Shown here: one piece after another, positions 51,952-64,000 of the stretch | Numbering within the stretch: position 1 is the stretch's first letter | How the letters are laid out: every line of letters begins with the position of its first letter | DNA from: Closterium sp. Naga37s-1 | Lineage: Eukaryota > Streptophyta > Zygnematophyceae > Desmidiales > Closteriaceae | NCBI GenBank assembly: GCA_947471745.1 | Contig: CANJKZ010000068.1 | Coordinates: 124,001 to 188,000 of the forward strand | DNA: 64,000 nt | Reading direction: 5' to 3' | The notes under the pieces: generated by a model | What the model was told of the DNA's origin: nothing | The model's input: only the letters and a program-made list of their open reading frames with translations | The model's database searches: none | Translations under genes and position numbers: made by a program

Positions 51952-54087
51952 TGTCAGATTTATATGACATAGATACTGTAGGCTATAGTGGGGTAGCACA
52001 TATGGGGTATAGTTTTCCTAGGGTTTGTATTTGTACCCCAACTTTCCCTTAGTCATTTCATTCCTTGTTTATTTCACATGGTATAGAGCAGGTTCCCCTG
52101 TGGGAACTGTTCCTAGGGCCCACCAACTGAATTTTTTTTTTACCTGCCCGGAGATCGAGTCACCCCAGCCCGAGGCGCGCCCTGTGTGCCGCTCTCCCCT
52201 TAGCGACCCGTCGCGCCGCCCTTGGCGGCCCACCCTCTCTCACGGCCCCTAGCGACCCCGTCGCCGCCCCCTAGCGGCCCGTCGCGCCGCCCTGAACAGC
52301 CCGTCGCGCCGCCCTCAGCGGCCCCTTGCGGCCCTCCCTCTCGCGGCCCCGTCGCCGTCGTTCGCGGACCCCCCCGCCGCCCTTAACGGCTGCGTCGCCG
52401 CCCGTCGCGGCCCTGCAGCCGCTCCTCGCGGCCTCGTCGCCGCCCTCTCGCGGCTGCAGTAGCGCGTGCTGCTGCTGCCGCCTCCGCTGCTGCCGTGATC
52501 GCTGCCGCCGCTGCTACCGTGGCGGCTGCCGCCGCTGCTGTCGTCACAGCTGCCGCGGCTACTGCTGAGACAGCCGCCGCCGCCGCCGCTGCTACCGTGA
52601 TTGCCCCCCCACCGCCTCTTCTCAGTGGCCCCGCCGCCTCCTCCCAGCGGCCCCGGACGCAGCCCTCTAAGCCGCGCCGCCGAGCCGCCCAGCAGCCGAG
52701 CCGCCAAGCTGCCCAGCAACAGAGCTGCTGAACTGCAAAGCAGCCAAGCCGCCGAGCCGCCCAGCAGACACGCCACCGAGCCGCCCTGCAGCCGAGCCAC
52801 CCGAGCCGCCCGGCAGCCGAGCCGCCCAGAAGCCGAGCCGCCGAGCCGCCCAGCAGCCGAGCCGCCGAGCCGCCCAGCAGCCGAGCCGCCGAGCCGCCCA
52901 GCAGCCGTGCCGCCGAGCCGCCCTGCAGCCGAGCCGCCGAGCAGCCGAGCCGCCGAGCCGCCCTGCACCGAGCCACCCGAGCCGCCCTGTCCGGTAAGAG
53001 CAGCGCCTCTTTCACAGCACTGCCCTCACCCTACTGTTTGCGCTGCTAGTCTACTGCTGTCATGGCTACCCCTAGTGTCCTCGCTTTTGACGCTGAGGGT
53101 CGGGCCATTGACTTTGACGTCTGGATAGATGACCTGCAGCTTTTCTTACAGTGCGACAGAGCAGACGGCCTCTCCCTCTTTGACCTCACTTCTGGTGCCT
53201 CCCCTGCCCCCGCTGCTGATGCTGACGCCACTGTTCGCTCACACTGGGCCACGCGCGATGCTGCTGCACGTCTTGCTGTGCGTCGCCACCTGCCTACCTC
53301 TGAGCGCGCACACTTTAGCCAGTACAAGAGTGCTCACACCTTGTACGACGCTGTCGTTGCGCGCTACTCCTCCCCTGCCACTGCTGCACTGAGCCGCCTC
53401 ATGCTACCGTACCTCTTCCCTGACCTTGCTGCCTTTCCCACAGTCGCTGACCTCATTACGCACCTCCGCACTAGTGACACTCGCTACCGCGCTGCCCTTC
53501 CTGCTGAGTTCTGCGCCAAGAACCCCCCCCCCATGTACATCACCCTCTACTACATAGTCACCCGGCTCCCTGACTCCCTTCGCGTAGTCAGGGACCACTT
53601 CCTCTCAGTTTGCCCCACCACTCTCACCGTTGATCTCCTCGAGAAGGCCCTCCTAGCAGCAGAAAAGAGCATAGTAGCTGTAGGAGCCTCTCGTGGTGAC
53701 CCTCGCACCCCTGTCTTTGAGGGGTGTTCCCCCTCCCCCCTTTTGCCCTCTGTTGCCTCTGCTGCTGCGGCCGACCTCGTTGGGCTTGAGTCGGTCGGTG
53801 CGGCGTCTACCCCTAGCGGGAGACGCCGCCCTGGCAAGGGCAAGGGGGGCAGGGGCACTGGAGGAGCTAGCGGGGGCGGTGGAGGCGACGGTGGAGGCGG
53901 TGGAGGGGGTGGGAGCGCCGGAGGGGGTGGTGGCGGGGGTGGAGGGGTCGGTGGCGGCAGTGGAGGCGGAGGCGGCGGCGGCGGTGGCGGTGGGAGCGGA
54001 GGTGGCGGCGGTGGAGGAGGCGGCGGCGGAGGAGGTGGAGCGGGTCGGGGTGGTGCTGCGCAGAGGGTCGGCTCAGGTGGTGGTCAG

Positions 54088-54119
<32 letters not shown>

Positions 54120-57100
54120 CACTCGTGACATCCCCCCCCCTCAGCAGCTCCGTGAGTGGTACGCTGCACGCCAGCGGGGTGGGGGTACTGGTCCGTGCAC
54201 CTACGTCCTACGCACCGGCGACCGCGCGGGTGAGCAGTGCTGGGGTGCGCACTCCACCCAGCGCTGCTTTGGCCGCTTGACGGACGCTTGGCGTCACCAG
54301 TTCCCTGAGGCCACTGAGATCCCCCGCTGGGGTGAGCTGTCTAGGGCGGGTGTAGCTGTCTTTGACCTTGACTTTGATGCTATTCTTGCTGCCATGTATA
54401 CTGTGACTATTAGTGATGAGGCTGACTGTTACCGGTGCTTTCCGCCCGACCCGGGCATTGAGTCTGCTGCTCTAGGTACTGGTAAGGCTGCTGCTCTAGG
54501 TGCTAGCGAGGCTGCTGCTCTAGGTGCGTCTGCTCCCTCAGGTACTGGTGAGTCTGCTCTCTCAGGTTCTGCGTCGGCTTCGGCCTCCCACACCTTCACC
54601 CTTGACTCGGGGGCTTCTCGCTCCTTCTTTCGAGACCGCACCACACTCACGCCGCTTGGCCGGCCAGTTGCAGTCTCTCTGGCAGACCCCTCTGGGGGTC
54701 CTGTCCTTGCTCACTTCTCCACTGTCCTCCCGTGTCCGGCGGCCCCCTCTGGCACCCTGTCTGGTCTTTACCTCCCCTCGTTCTCTACGAACTTGGTGAG
54801 TGGTGCTGACCTACAGGATGCGGGGGTTCACCAGTTCACTCCTGCGAGTCAGCGGGTGACCCACTGCACGGACGCTCGGACAGGCCGACACCTGGCCACG
54901 TTTACACGTCGGCCGGGGTCGAGCCTGTACACACTGACCACTGCGTCTCCTCCAGTCACTGCGTCTAGTCAGGTAGCTGCGTCGGGTCAGGTGTTTGCTG
55001 CAGCGTCCAGGTCTGGTCCTGAGTCTGCCCCCTGCTCGTGTCGCCTCCTGTCTCACGAGACTCTCCTCTGGCACCACCGCCTTGGTCACCCCTCCCTGCT
55101 TCGTCTCCGGAGCATGGCCTCCCGTGTCCTTGTCTCAGGTCTTCCCCGGTCCCTCCCTCCCCTTCCTCCGGGGCCTGGCCCTACCTGCGTCCCCTATGTC
55201 GAGGGACGGCAGCGGGCTGCCCCTCACTCCTCCCAGTTTCCTCCGACAGAGGCCCCGCTGCAGACGCTTCACATGGACGTGTGGGGCCCGGCCCGCGTCC
55301 GTGGACAGGGTCACGAGCGCTACTTCCTGCTGGTGGTTGACGACTACTCGCGTTACACCACAGTCTTCCCCTTGCGCAGCAAGGGTGATGTCACTGCGGT
55401 GTTGATCGACTGGATCCGCGCAGCTCGTCTCCAGCTCAGGCAGAGCTTCGGCTCGGACTTTCCTGTTCTGCGTCTGCACTCTGACAGAGGCGGAGAGTTC
55501 TCCTCTGGCCTTCTGCGAGCCTACTGTCGTGCACGAGGCATCCGCCAGACCTTCACGCTTCCGGACTCTCCACAGCAAAATGGGATTGCTGAGCGCCGCA
55601 TTGGCATGGTCATGGACGTCGCCCGTACGTCCATGATGCATGCGGCTGCCCCCCATTTTGTGTGGCCGTTTGCGGTTAGGTACGCGGCGCATCAGATCAA
55701 CCTTCAGCCCAGGGTCTCCATGCCGGAGACCTCCCCAGCCTTGCTGTGGACGGGGAAGGTTGGCGATGCGTCTGCGTTCCGTGTCTGGGGATCTCGGGCG
55801 TTTGTCCGCGACTTGTCTGCGGACAAGCTGTCCCCTCGTGCTGCTCCTTGCGTCTTCCTGGGTTTCCCCCCTGACGCCCCAGGGTGGCAGTTCTACCACC
55901 CCACCTCTCGCCGTGTTCTGTCCTCCCAGGACGTCACGTTCGACGAGTCGGTCCCCTACTACCGCCTCTTCCCCTACCGCACTCCGTCCCTCCCCCCGCC
56001 ACCGCTCTTTCTTGTACCAGGTCCCCCCCCGGTAGACCCCCTCCCCCCTCAGGGTCCTGCCCCTTCAGGTGTGTCCCAGGTAGACGCTGTTGAGCCTGTC
56101 GAGGTCGCTGGTGACTCTGGTGCTGCTGAGGGTGCTGAGCCTGGGGGTGCTGACTCTGGGGGTGCTGAGCGTGTGGGTGCTGACTCTGGGAGTGCTGAGC
56201 GTGTGGGTACTACGCCTGGGGGTACTGAGCCTGGGGGTGCTGCGTCTGGGGGTGCTGAGCCTGGGGGTGCTACGCCTGGAGGTGCTGAGCCTGGGGGTGC
56301 TGCGTCTGGGGGTGCTGAGCCTGGGGGTGCTACGCCTGGAGGTACTGAGCCTGGGGGTGCTACGCCTGGTGGTGCTGTGCCTGGCGGTTCTCCGGGTGCT
56401 CCTTCTCGCCGGGAGCCACTCTCTCCCCAGGAGCTGCGTGAGTGGTTTGCCCGGCGCTGGAGGCGAGCTGCTGGAGCTGGAGGTGCTGCGGGTACTGGGG
56501 GTTCTGTTGCTGCTGAGAGAGCTGGTGTCACGGGTCCCGGAGGTGCTCGTACTGGGAGTACTGGAGCTGCTGGACCTGCGGGTACTTCTGGAGCTGGAGT
56601 TGCTGCGGGTGTTGGCGCGGAGGCTACTGCTGTCGGTCCTGGAGGCGGTCTTGCTGTGGGTACTACTGGTGCTGCTGGGGGTTCTGGTGCTGGTACTGCC
56701 ACTGGGGGTGCTGGTGCTGCTGGAGGTACTGGAGCTGGAGGTGCTGGAGCTGGAGGTGCTGCTGGCGCTGGTGCTGCCGCTGGGGGTACTGGTGCTGTCC
56801 CTGCTGTGTCTGGAGTCGCCGCGCGGCCTCGGCCGTACTTCGTTCCGCTCCTTCAGCAGGTTCTTGGTCTCCCGCCTTCTACTGGTCCTCCTCCTCCCTT
56901 AGAGTGTCCACAGCCTGTCCCGTCGCAGTTACAGTTACAGCCGGCCTCCCCACTGCCTGCTCCGTCTCCCTACACTGGTCCTACTGGAGGTCTTGCTGAG
57001 CGTCGTGAGCCTGCGTCTCGCCCTGCGTCGCCTGTCCGTGCTGCTCGCACTAGTGGTCGCGGTTCGCGTCAGCGTCCTCCTCCTGTCCCTGGCACGCACC

Positions 57101-59423
57101 GGATGTCTCTGCGTCCGTCCACTGCTCCTCTGCGTGCCCCTTTGCCTTCTCCTCCTGAGTCTTCTCTTCCTGCTCTTGCCGACCCGGAGTCGGACTCTCT
57201 TCGTGCTGCCAGTCCTACTGTCACGCGTCTCCTTGCTACTGTTGTCACTGACCCTTCCTTTGAGTCCACTGCTGCGTCTGCCCTAGTTGCTGAGCTCGTC
57301 GACTTTGCTGCTCGCTGTCGCCTAGACTACGTCGCCAGTCTTGTTGCTGAGTCTGAGTCTGTCTGTCCTCCGTCCGTCGGGGGTGAGTGTGCCCTTGGCA
57401 CGGACGTCCTTGAGGACAGGCAGGAGGAGTTCCAGTGCTTGGCCGCTGCTTCACCTCATCTCGTGTCCGTACTGCTTACCCCTGAGGGAGACCCGGATGC
57501 ACTTGACATCCCGACTCCGCGCTCCTACGCGGAGGCGATAGAGGGTCCCTACTCCTCTCAGTGGCAGGCAGCTATGGACGCAGAGATGGCTTCCTGGAAG
57601 TCCACAGGCACCTACGTTGACGCTGTTCCCCCTCCTGGGGCGAACATCGTCAGTGGCATGTGGATTTTCAGGGTGAAGCGACCGCCGGGTTCTCCGCCTG
57701 TCTTCAAGGCGCGTTACGTGGCTCGTGGCTTCAGTCAGCGGCAGGGAGTTGACTACTTTCAGACCTTCTCTCCCACCCCGAAGATGACCACTCTTCGGGT
57801 ACTGCTGCACGTAGCTGCTCACCGTGACTACGAGCTACACTCTCTTGACTTCAGCACTGCTTTCTTGCAGGGCAGCCTGCACGAGGAGATCTGGCTGCGT
57901 CGCCCACCTGGCTTCACTGGGTCTTTTCCTCCTGGCACCCAGTGGAGCCTACGGCGGCCAGTCTACGGTCTCCGCCAGGCACCGCGTGAGTGGCACGACA
58001 CACTGAGGACTACACTTGCGGCTCTTGGGTTTGCTCCCTCTACTGCCGACCCGTCGCTGTTTCTGCGCACCGACACTTCTTTGCCGCCGTTCTACATCCT
58101 CGTGTACGTCGACGACTTGGTCTTTGCCACAGCTGACACTCCTGGACTAGCCCACGTGAAGTCCGAGCTGCAGAAGAGACACACGTGCACTGACCTGGGT
58201 GAACTGCGCAGCTACCTTGGCTTGCAGATCACTCGGGACAGAGCACGCCGCACCATTACCCTGACTCAGTCACACATGGTGCAGCAGGTCCTTCAGCGCT
58301 TTGGCTTCACGTACTCCTCGCCTCAGGCCACTCCTCTGCCTACTCGCCACTCGCTCTCAGCTCTGCCTTCGGATGAGTCCGTAGAGTCGAGTGGCCCGTA
58401 CCCAGAGCTTGTTGGCTGCCTCATGTACCTGATGACCTGCACACGACCTGACCTTGCATACCCTCTTAGCATTCTTGCACGCTATGTTGCTCCTGGGAGA
58501 CACAGACCGGAGCACATGGCTGCAGCGAAGAGGGTGTTGCGCTACTTGTGCAGTACGTCGGGCATGGGGCTTGTGCTTGGAGGGCAGAGTCCAGTGGTCC
58601 TTACTGGGCACGCAGACGCTTCTTGGGCTGACGACCAGGCTACGCAGCGGTCGTCACAGGGTTACACCTTCAGCCTTGGTTCCGGCTCTGTTTCGTGGCG
58701 GGCTACCCGCTCGTCTTCTGTTCTCGACTCCAGTTGTGAGGCTGAGATCTACGCAGGAGCCATGGCTGCACAGGAGCTTCGCTGGCTCACCTACCTGCTG
58801 ACTGACCTCGGAGAGCTGCCTCGTTCTCCTCCAGTGCTGTACGTAGACAACAAGGCCATGCTGGCCTTGTGTCGGGAGCAGCGACTGGAGCACAGAACGA
58901 AGCACATTGCTCTCCGCTACTTTCTTGCTCGTGAGCTGCAGCAGCGTGGTCAGCTGCGTCTTGCGTACGTGGCCTCTGAGGCCAACACTGCTGATATCTT
59001 CACCAAGGCGCTTGCGCCTTGTGACCATCAGCGCTTCTGTACTCAGCTGGGCCTTGTGCCTACCTTGCCTCACTTGCTCACCTCTTGACCTTGCTTGTAC
59101 TGTTACATATATATATACCTGCTCTTGCTTGTCTAGTCTTTATATATATATGTGTACTCCTGTATGTGAACTGGCCTTGTGGCCTTGAACTTGTGCTCGG
59201 AATGTGTGGTGACTTTGTGATCCACCCTGAGCTTGTTTTGTTTTGCTTGACTGGTCTTGTGACCCCTTGTTCTCCCCCACTTTGCCTATGGGGGTGTGTC
59301 AGATTTATATGACATAGATACTGTAGGCTATAGTGGGGTAGCACATATGGGGTATAGTTTTCCTAGGGTTTGTATTTGTACCCCAACTTTCCCTTAGTCA
59401 TTTCATTCCTTGTTTATTTCACA
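51952..59423 (+). mobile_element. complete Ty1/copia retrotransposon E, identical 127-bp LTRs
   Basis: LTRs at 51952-52078 and 59297-59423 are identical in all 127 bases by eye. The target-site duplication GCTGG is at 51947-51951 and 59424-59428. A primer-binding site TGGTATAGAGCAGG follows the 5' LTR at 52079 and the polypurine end GGGGGTG precedes the 3' LTR. The GC-rich leader is about 980 bp. It is inserted in the leader of element D in the same orientation. Identical LTRs and an uninterrupted polyprotein make it the youngest element here and potentially autonomous. Confidence 0.96.
53062..59088 (+). CDS. copia Gag-Pol polyprotein of element E (2008 codons, uninterrupted)
   Basis: Starts at ATG 53062 (MATPSVLAFDAEGRAID) and ends at TGA 59086-59088. 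Order: Gag about 1-215; polyglycine about 255-335; a Cys/His segment CTYVLRTGDRAGEQCWGAHS about 380-410, not a classical CCHC knuckle; protease LDSGAS about 514; GAG-pre-integrase HHRLGHP about 671; integrase D-D-E residues in MDVWGP (about 737), LHSDRGGEF (about 805) and NGIAERR (about 840); a Gly/Ala/Pro linker of some 300 residues; RT with YVDDLVF about 1681; RNase H with GHADASWADD about 1850 and YVDNKAMLAL about 1926. At 2008 residues it is longer than typical copia polyproteins, the excess being the two low-complexity segments. No frameshift or stop separates gag from pol. Confidence 0.95.
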
Positions 59424-59479
59424 GCTGGCGCTGTAGGAGCTGGAGGTGCTGGACCTACTCCTGACAGTCACTGTCTGTC

Positions 59480-61626
59480 ATGGCCACTTCCGCGGCAGTC
59501 GCTGCGGCCAGGGGTGGACAGCAGCGGGCACTGCTTCTCCCGGACGACCCCACCCCTCGGCAGCTTCGTGAGTGGGTTATTCAGCGAGGTCGTCCTGGTG
59601 GTGGAGGTTATCGTTCTGTTAAGACCGCTGCTCTTGGTGTTAGTGAGTCTGCTGCCACTCCAGGTGTTAGTCAGTCTGCTGCCACTCCAGGTGTTAGTGA
59701 GTCTGCTGCCACTCCAGGTGCTAGTGAGTCTGCTGCAGCTCTAGGTGCCCGTGAGTCTACTGACGCTCTAGTTGCTAGTGCGTCTACTACCACAGGTCCT
59801 GCCTCAGCTGAGGTCTTGCACACTTTCACGCTTGACTCCGGCGCGTCACGTTGCTTCTTCCGTGATTGCACCACAGTCACACCACTCACAGCACCTGTCC
59901 CAGTCTCACTGGCTGACCCCTCTGGGGGCCCAGTGGTTGCGAGAGCCTCCACGGTCTGGGGGCCCAGTGGTTGCGAGAGCCTCCACGGTCCTCCCTTGTC
60001 CAGCAGTCCCCTTCGGCTCTTTGTTAGGTCTCCACCTCCCCACGTTCTCGACGAACTTGGTGAGCAACGCTGCCATTCAGGATGTCTGGGTTGATACCTT
60101 TATACCTGGAGGGCAGCGTGTGGCGATCTGTACGTGCTCCCGGACTGGCCGTCACCTGGCTACGTTCACTCGACAGCCTGGGTCCAGTCTGTACACACTG
60201 ACCACTGCGTCTGCACAGGTGGCTGAGTCAGGTCAGGTAGCTACGTCGAGTCGAGCGTCTGCGTCAGGGCAGTTAGTTGTGTCTTGCTCGTGCCGAGTAC
60301 TCACGCACGAGACTCAGCGCTGGCACCACCGTCTTGGTCACCCCTCCCTGCAACGTCTGCGCCGCATGCACTCCCGGCTCCTAGTCACTGGCCTCCCTGA
60401 GACCCTGCCCCCCCTTCCGCGCTCACTTGCGCCGCCGTGCCTTCCTTGCGTCGAGGGGCGGCAGCGCGCCGCTCCTCACTCCTCCGAGTTTCCTCCGACC
60501 ACTGCTCCTCTGCAGACTCTCCACATGGACGTGTGGGGCCCGGCCCCCGTCGGTGGAACGGACCAGGAGCGCTACTTCCTGCTGGTGGTTGACGACTACA
60601 CACGCTACACCACAGTCTTCCCCTTGCGGCGCAAGGCGGATGTCAGTGGTGTCTTGATCCCCTGGATCCGTGCTACTCGTCACCAGCTGCGCGAGCGGTT
60701 TCGGCGGGACTTTCCAGTCCTGCGTCTGCACTCTGACAGGGGCGGTGAGTTCTCCTCTGGCGTCCTTGAGACGTTCTGCCAGGATGAGGGCATCGCCCAG
60801 TCGTTCACGCTTCCGGCCTCTCCGCAGCAAAATGGGATCGCTGAGCGTCGCATTGGCCTGATCATGGAGGTTGCTCGTACCTCCATGATCCATGCGGCTG
60901 CTCCCCATTTCCTGTGGCCGTTTGCGGTCCGATACGCCGCGCATCAGCTCAACCTCTGGCCCCGTGTCTCTGCTCCAGAGACCTCGCCCACACTCTGTTG
61001 GACGGGACAGCCTGGTGATGCGTCGTCGTTTCGGGTCTGGGGCGCGCTCTCCCTTGTTCGCGATACCAAAGCGAGCAAGCTCTCCCCTCGCACTCTCCGC
61101 TGTGTCTTCCTGGGCTTCCCCACCGACGCTCCACCCTGGCAGTTCTACCACCCTGCCTCGTGTCGTGTTCTGTCCTCTCAGGATGTCACCTTTGACGAGT
61201 CGGTCTGTTACTACCGACTTCACCCGCACGCGTCCCACCCGGTCCCTCTCGCACCTCTCTTCCTGGTACCAGTCCCCCCCCCCGGTAGACCCCCTTCCCC
61301 CACAGGGTTCTGCTCCCTCAGGTGTGTCCCAGGTAGAACCACCCCCCTTGGATGAGCCAGTTGAGATCTCTTCTGACTCCTCTGACTCACCTGAGGGGGG
61401 TGACACCGTCGCCGACGACACGGCGACCACTCGCCGCACTCCTCGCTTGGAGACCCCCCTGGGTTTCCCGCCACGGCCGTCTTCGCCGCCTCCGCAGCCT
61501 GCTCTTGTGGACTTTGGAGCTGAGACTACTGGAGCTGGGGCTGGGGGTGGTGAGTCCGGGGGTGCCCGCTCTCCTCGTCTGGCTACACCCCCCGGGTTCC
61601 CACCTCTGCCATCTTCGCCGCCATAG
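59480..61626 (+). pseudogene. element D shortened Gag, protease and integrase, frameshifted
   Basis: The start context at 59480 (GTCATGGCCACTTCC) matches that of A and E, but the Gag core is missing: the frame passes at once to PRQLREW near the Gag end. Protease has LDSGASRCFFRD. A 34-bp tandem duplication (59921-59954 and 59955-59988) shifts the frame. Integrase follows in a second frame with HHRLGHPSLQRL, MDVWGPAP, LHSDRGGEF and NGIAERR. A run of ten C at 61274-61283 (eight in E) shifts the frame again, and a TAG at 61624-61626 ends the third frame. Confidence 0.85.
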
Positions 61627-64000
61627 CAGCCTGCTGCTGTGGACACTGGAGCAGAGACTGAGGGTATTGAGCCTGGGGGTGCTGGGACTGAGGGTACTGG
61701 GCCTGAGGGTGCTGCGACTAAGGGTACTGAGCCTGCGAGTGCTGAGACCGAGGGTCCTGCCTCTGGGGGTGCTGCGAGTTCGGGTGCTGACTCTAGGGGT
61801 GCTGCGAGTCCTTCTGGTGTTGGTGTCGTCGAAGCTCCTACCGGAGGACCTGGAGCTACTGGTGCTGGAGGTACTGGAGGTGCTGCTGGTGCTGGAGGTC
61901 CTGGAGGTGCTGCTGGTGCTGGAGGTCCTGGAGGTGCTGGAGGTACTGGAGGTGCTGTTGGTGCTGGAGGTCGGGGAGCTGCAGGTGCTGCTGGTCCTGG
62001 TGGAGCTGCTGGTGCTGGAGGTACTGGAGGTGCTGCTGGTGCTGGAGGTCGTGGAGCTGCTGGTGCTGGAGGTACTAGAGGTACTACTGGTGCTGGAGGT
62101 CGTGGAGCTGCTGGAGCTGCTGGTGCTGGAGGCGCTGGAGCTGCTGGGGCTGGAGGTGCTGGAGGTGCTGGAGGTCCTGGTGGAGCTACTGGTGCTCTTC
62201 GCCACCTTCTCAGTCTTCAGCCAGGTGCTATTGGCTTCCTTGTGGCAGGTACTACTCCTCCGTTGCTGTGTCCACCGGCGGACCACTCACAGCCGCCGCT
62301 GCTACCACACTCCCCACTGCCTGCTCCTGCTCCTTACCCTGCGGTGTCAGAGTCCCTGACTGAGCGTCGAGAGCCTGAGACTCGTGCTTCCACCCCTGAG
62401 CGTCGAGAGCCTGAGTCTAGCTTTGACCTTGAGCCTGAGCCTAGAGCTGCTGTCCGTGCTCGTGTTCCTCATGTTCGTCGTCAGCGTGCTCCGGCTGTCC
62501 CCGGCACTCACGATATGACACTCCGTCCTTCCTCTGTTCCTCAGCGTGTTGTCCTACCGTTACCTCCTGCGTCCTCTTTGCCCGACGTTGCTGACCCTCC
62601 GTCTGACCTTGCTCGTGCGTCCAGTCCGACTGTTACTCGCCTTCTTGCTACGGTTGTGACGGACCCTACGTTCTCGTCTCCTGCTGCGTCTGCCCTAGTA
62701 GCTGAGCTCGTTGACTTTGCTGCTGTGTACCGCCTAGACTACCTTGCGAGTCTTGTCTCTGACCCTGTCCCTGCCTGTCCTCCGTCCGTCGGGGGTGAGA
62801 CTGCTCTTGGCTGCACTGCCCTTGGCTGTGACGTTCTGGAGGACAGGCAGGAAGAGCTGGAGTGCCTTGCTGCCGCTTCACCCCATCACGCGACCATGCT
62901 GCTTGCCCCTGAGGGAGACCCGGATGCACTTGACATCCCCACCCCGCGCTCCTACAGGGAGGCGATTTCGGGTGAGTACTCCTCTCAGTGGCAGACAGCC
63001 ATGGACGCAGAGATGGCTTCCTGGAAGTCCACAGGCACCTACGTCGACGAGGTTCCCCCACCTGGGGCGAACATCGTCAGTGGCATGTGGATTTTCAGGG
63101 TGAAGTGGCCGCCAGGTTCTCCGCCTGCCTTCAAGGCACGTTACGTTGCTCGAGGCTTCAGTCAGCGTGAGGGGGTCGACTTCTTTCAGACCTTCTCCCC
63201 CACCCGGAAGATGACCACTCTTCGGGTGTTGCTACATGTTGCAGCTCAGCGTGACTACGAGCTGCACTCCCTCGACTTCTCGACAGCTTTCTTGCAGGGT
63301 AGCCTCCACGAGGCCATCTGGTTGCGCCGTCCACAGGGCTTCACTGGGTCGTTTCCTGAGGGTACGCAGTCGAGCCTACGGCGACCAGTGTACGGCTTGC
63401 GTCAGGTGCCCCGCGAGTGGCACGACACACTGAGGACGACACTTGCGGCTCTTGGGTTTGCTCCTTCGACTGCTGACCCGTCGCTGTTTCTACGCACCGA
63501 CACTACTCTGCCGCCGTTCTACATCCTCGTGTACGTCGACGACTTGGTTTTTGCTACTGCTGACACTGAGGCACTGGCCCTAGTGAAGGCGGAGCTGCAG
63601 GAGAGACACACCTGCACTGACCTGGGTGAGCTGCGGAGCTATCTTGGCTTGCAGATCACCCGGGACAGAGCACGGCGCACCATCACCCTGACTCAGTCAC
63701 ACATGGTGCACCAGGTTCTACAGCGCTTCCGCTTCACGCACTCCTCGCCACAGCCCACTCCTCTGGCTACCGGCCACTCGCTCTCAGCTCCACCTTCGGA
63801 CGAGTCCGTAGAGCCGAGTGGTCCGTACCCAGAGCTTGTGGGCTGCCTCATGTACCTGATGACGTGCACACGACCTGACCTCGCGTACCCTCTGAGCCTT
63901 CTGGCTCGCTACGTGGCACCCGGTAGACACCGAAAGGTGCACTTTGATGCTGCGAAGAGGGTACTGCGTTACTTGTGCAGCACATCGGGCATGGGGCTCG
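61627..64000 (+). pseudogene. element D linker, reverse transcriptase and RNase H start (open to the window edge)
   Basis: After the TAG the same frame stays open to the end of the window. It begins with a Gly/Ala-rich linker (GAGGTGGAAGAGG type), then PEGDPDALDIPTPRSY, reverse transcriptase with MWIFRVKWPPGSP, FSTAFLQGSLHEAIWL and YVDDLVFATADT, and the start of the region before RNase H (YLCSTSGMGL). RT itself appears unbroken within the window. Confidence 0.85.

Larger units (their letters stand above)
50531..64000 (+). mobile_element. Ty1/copia retrotransposon D, interrupted by element E, runs off the window
   Basis: A putative short 5' LTR (about 50531-50630, TGTAGGGGTC to TTTCGACA) is followed directly by TGGTATTAAGAGC, a diverged primer-binding site. 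A leader with CTGCTGCTACTG-type repeats runs to 51951, where element E has inserted (target duplication GCTGG). Element D resumes at 59424 with a shortened gag, then protease, integrase, linker and RT-RNase H to the window end. The 3' LTR is not in view, so the 5' boundary is approximate. Confidence 0.75.

Overview
This is nuclear DNA from a eukaryote, most likely a green plant of the streptophyte line (alga or bryophyte grade). The basis is GT-AG introns with pyrimidine-rich acceptors, Ty1/copia retrotransposons primed by initiator-Met tRNA (TGGTATCAGAGC), CDPK-type kinases, a NOMO-type ER gene and CCCTAAA-like motifs. The species cannot be named from sequence alone.

Layout. (1) 1-2186: 5' part of a degenerate minus-strand copia element. 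(2) 2807-7148: N-terminal part of a NOMO (nodal modulator) gene, signal-peptide exon included, cut off by (3) an 18-bp CpG-rich minisatellite at 7237-10110. (4) 10111-14092: a second minus-strand copia element, cut in its integrase by the minisatellite and carrying an intact 346-bp TRIM. (5) 15228-23879 and 25927-30134: two tandem paralogous Ser/Thr kinases of CDPK type, with very long disordered N-termini and no EF-hands. (6) 32281-34863: a long disordered protein ending in a PP1-docking-like RVRF motif. (7) 35102-37181: nested DNA transposons, a hAT inside a hAT, with a foldback element inside that. (8) 37515-64000: a nest of short-LTR copia elements, including one with identical LTRs and an uninterrupted 2008-codon polyprotein (51952-59423).

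The most unusual feature is in the host genes. Exons of the NOMO gene and both kinases are flanked by partial tandem copies of themselves. Copies upstream of an exon mostly keep the splice acceptor and the 5' part. Copies downstream mostly keep the 3' part and the splice donor, and reach 11 copies in a uniform 91-bp array. Several upstream copies carry in-frame stops and would act as poison exons if used. The same introns hold a dispersed 18-bp palindrome, TTTTGAG-N-CG-N'-CTCAAAA, whose variable base pair changes in a compensatory way.

The two kinases and the neighbouring RVRF protein are all basophilic-site-rich disordered proteins and may act in phosphorylation signalling; a joint function is inference. 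Most of the right half is transposon sequence with target-site duplications that can be read directly, so the order of insertion is clear: A before B and C, and D before E.
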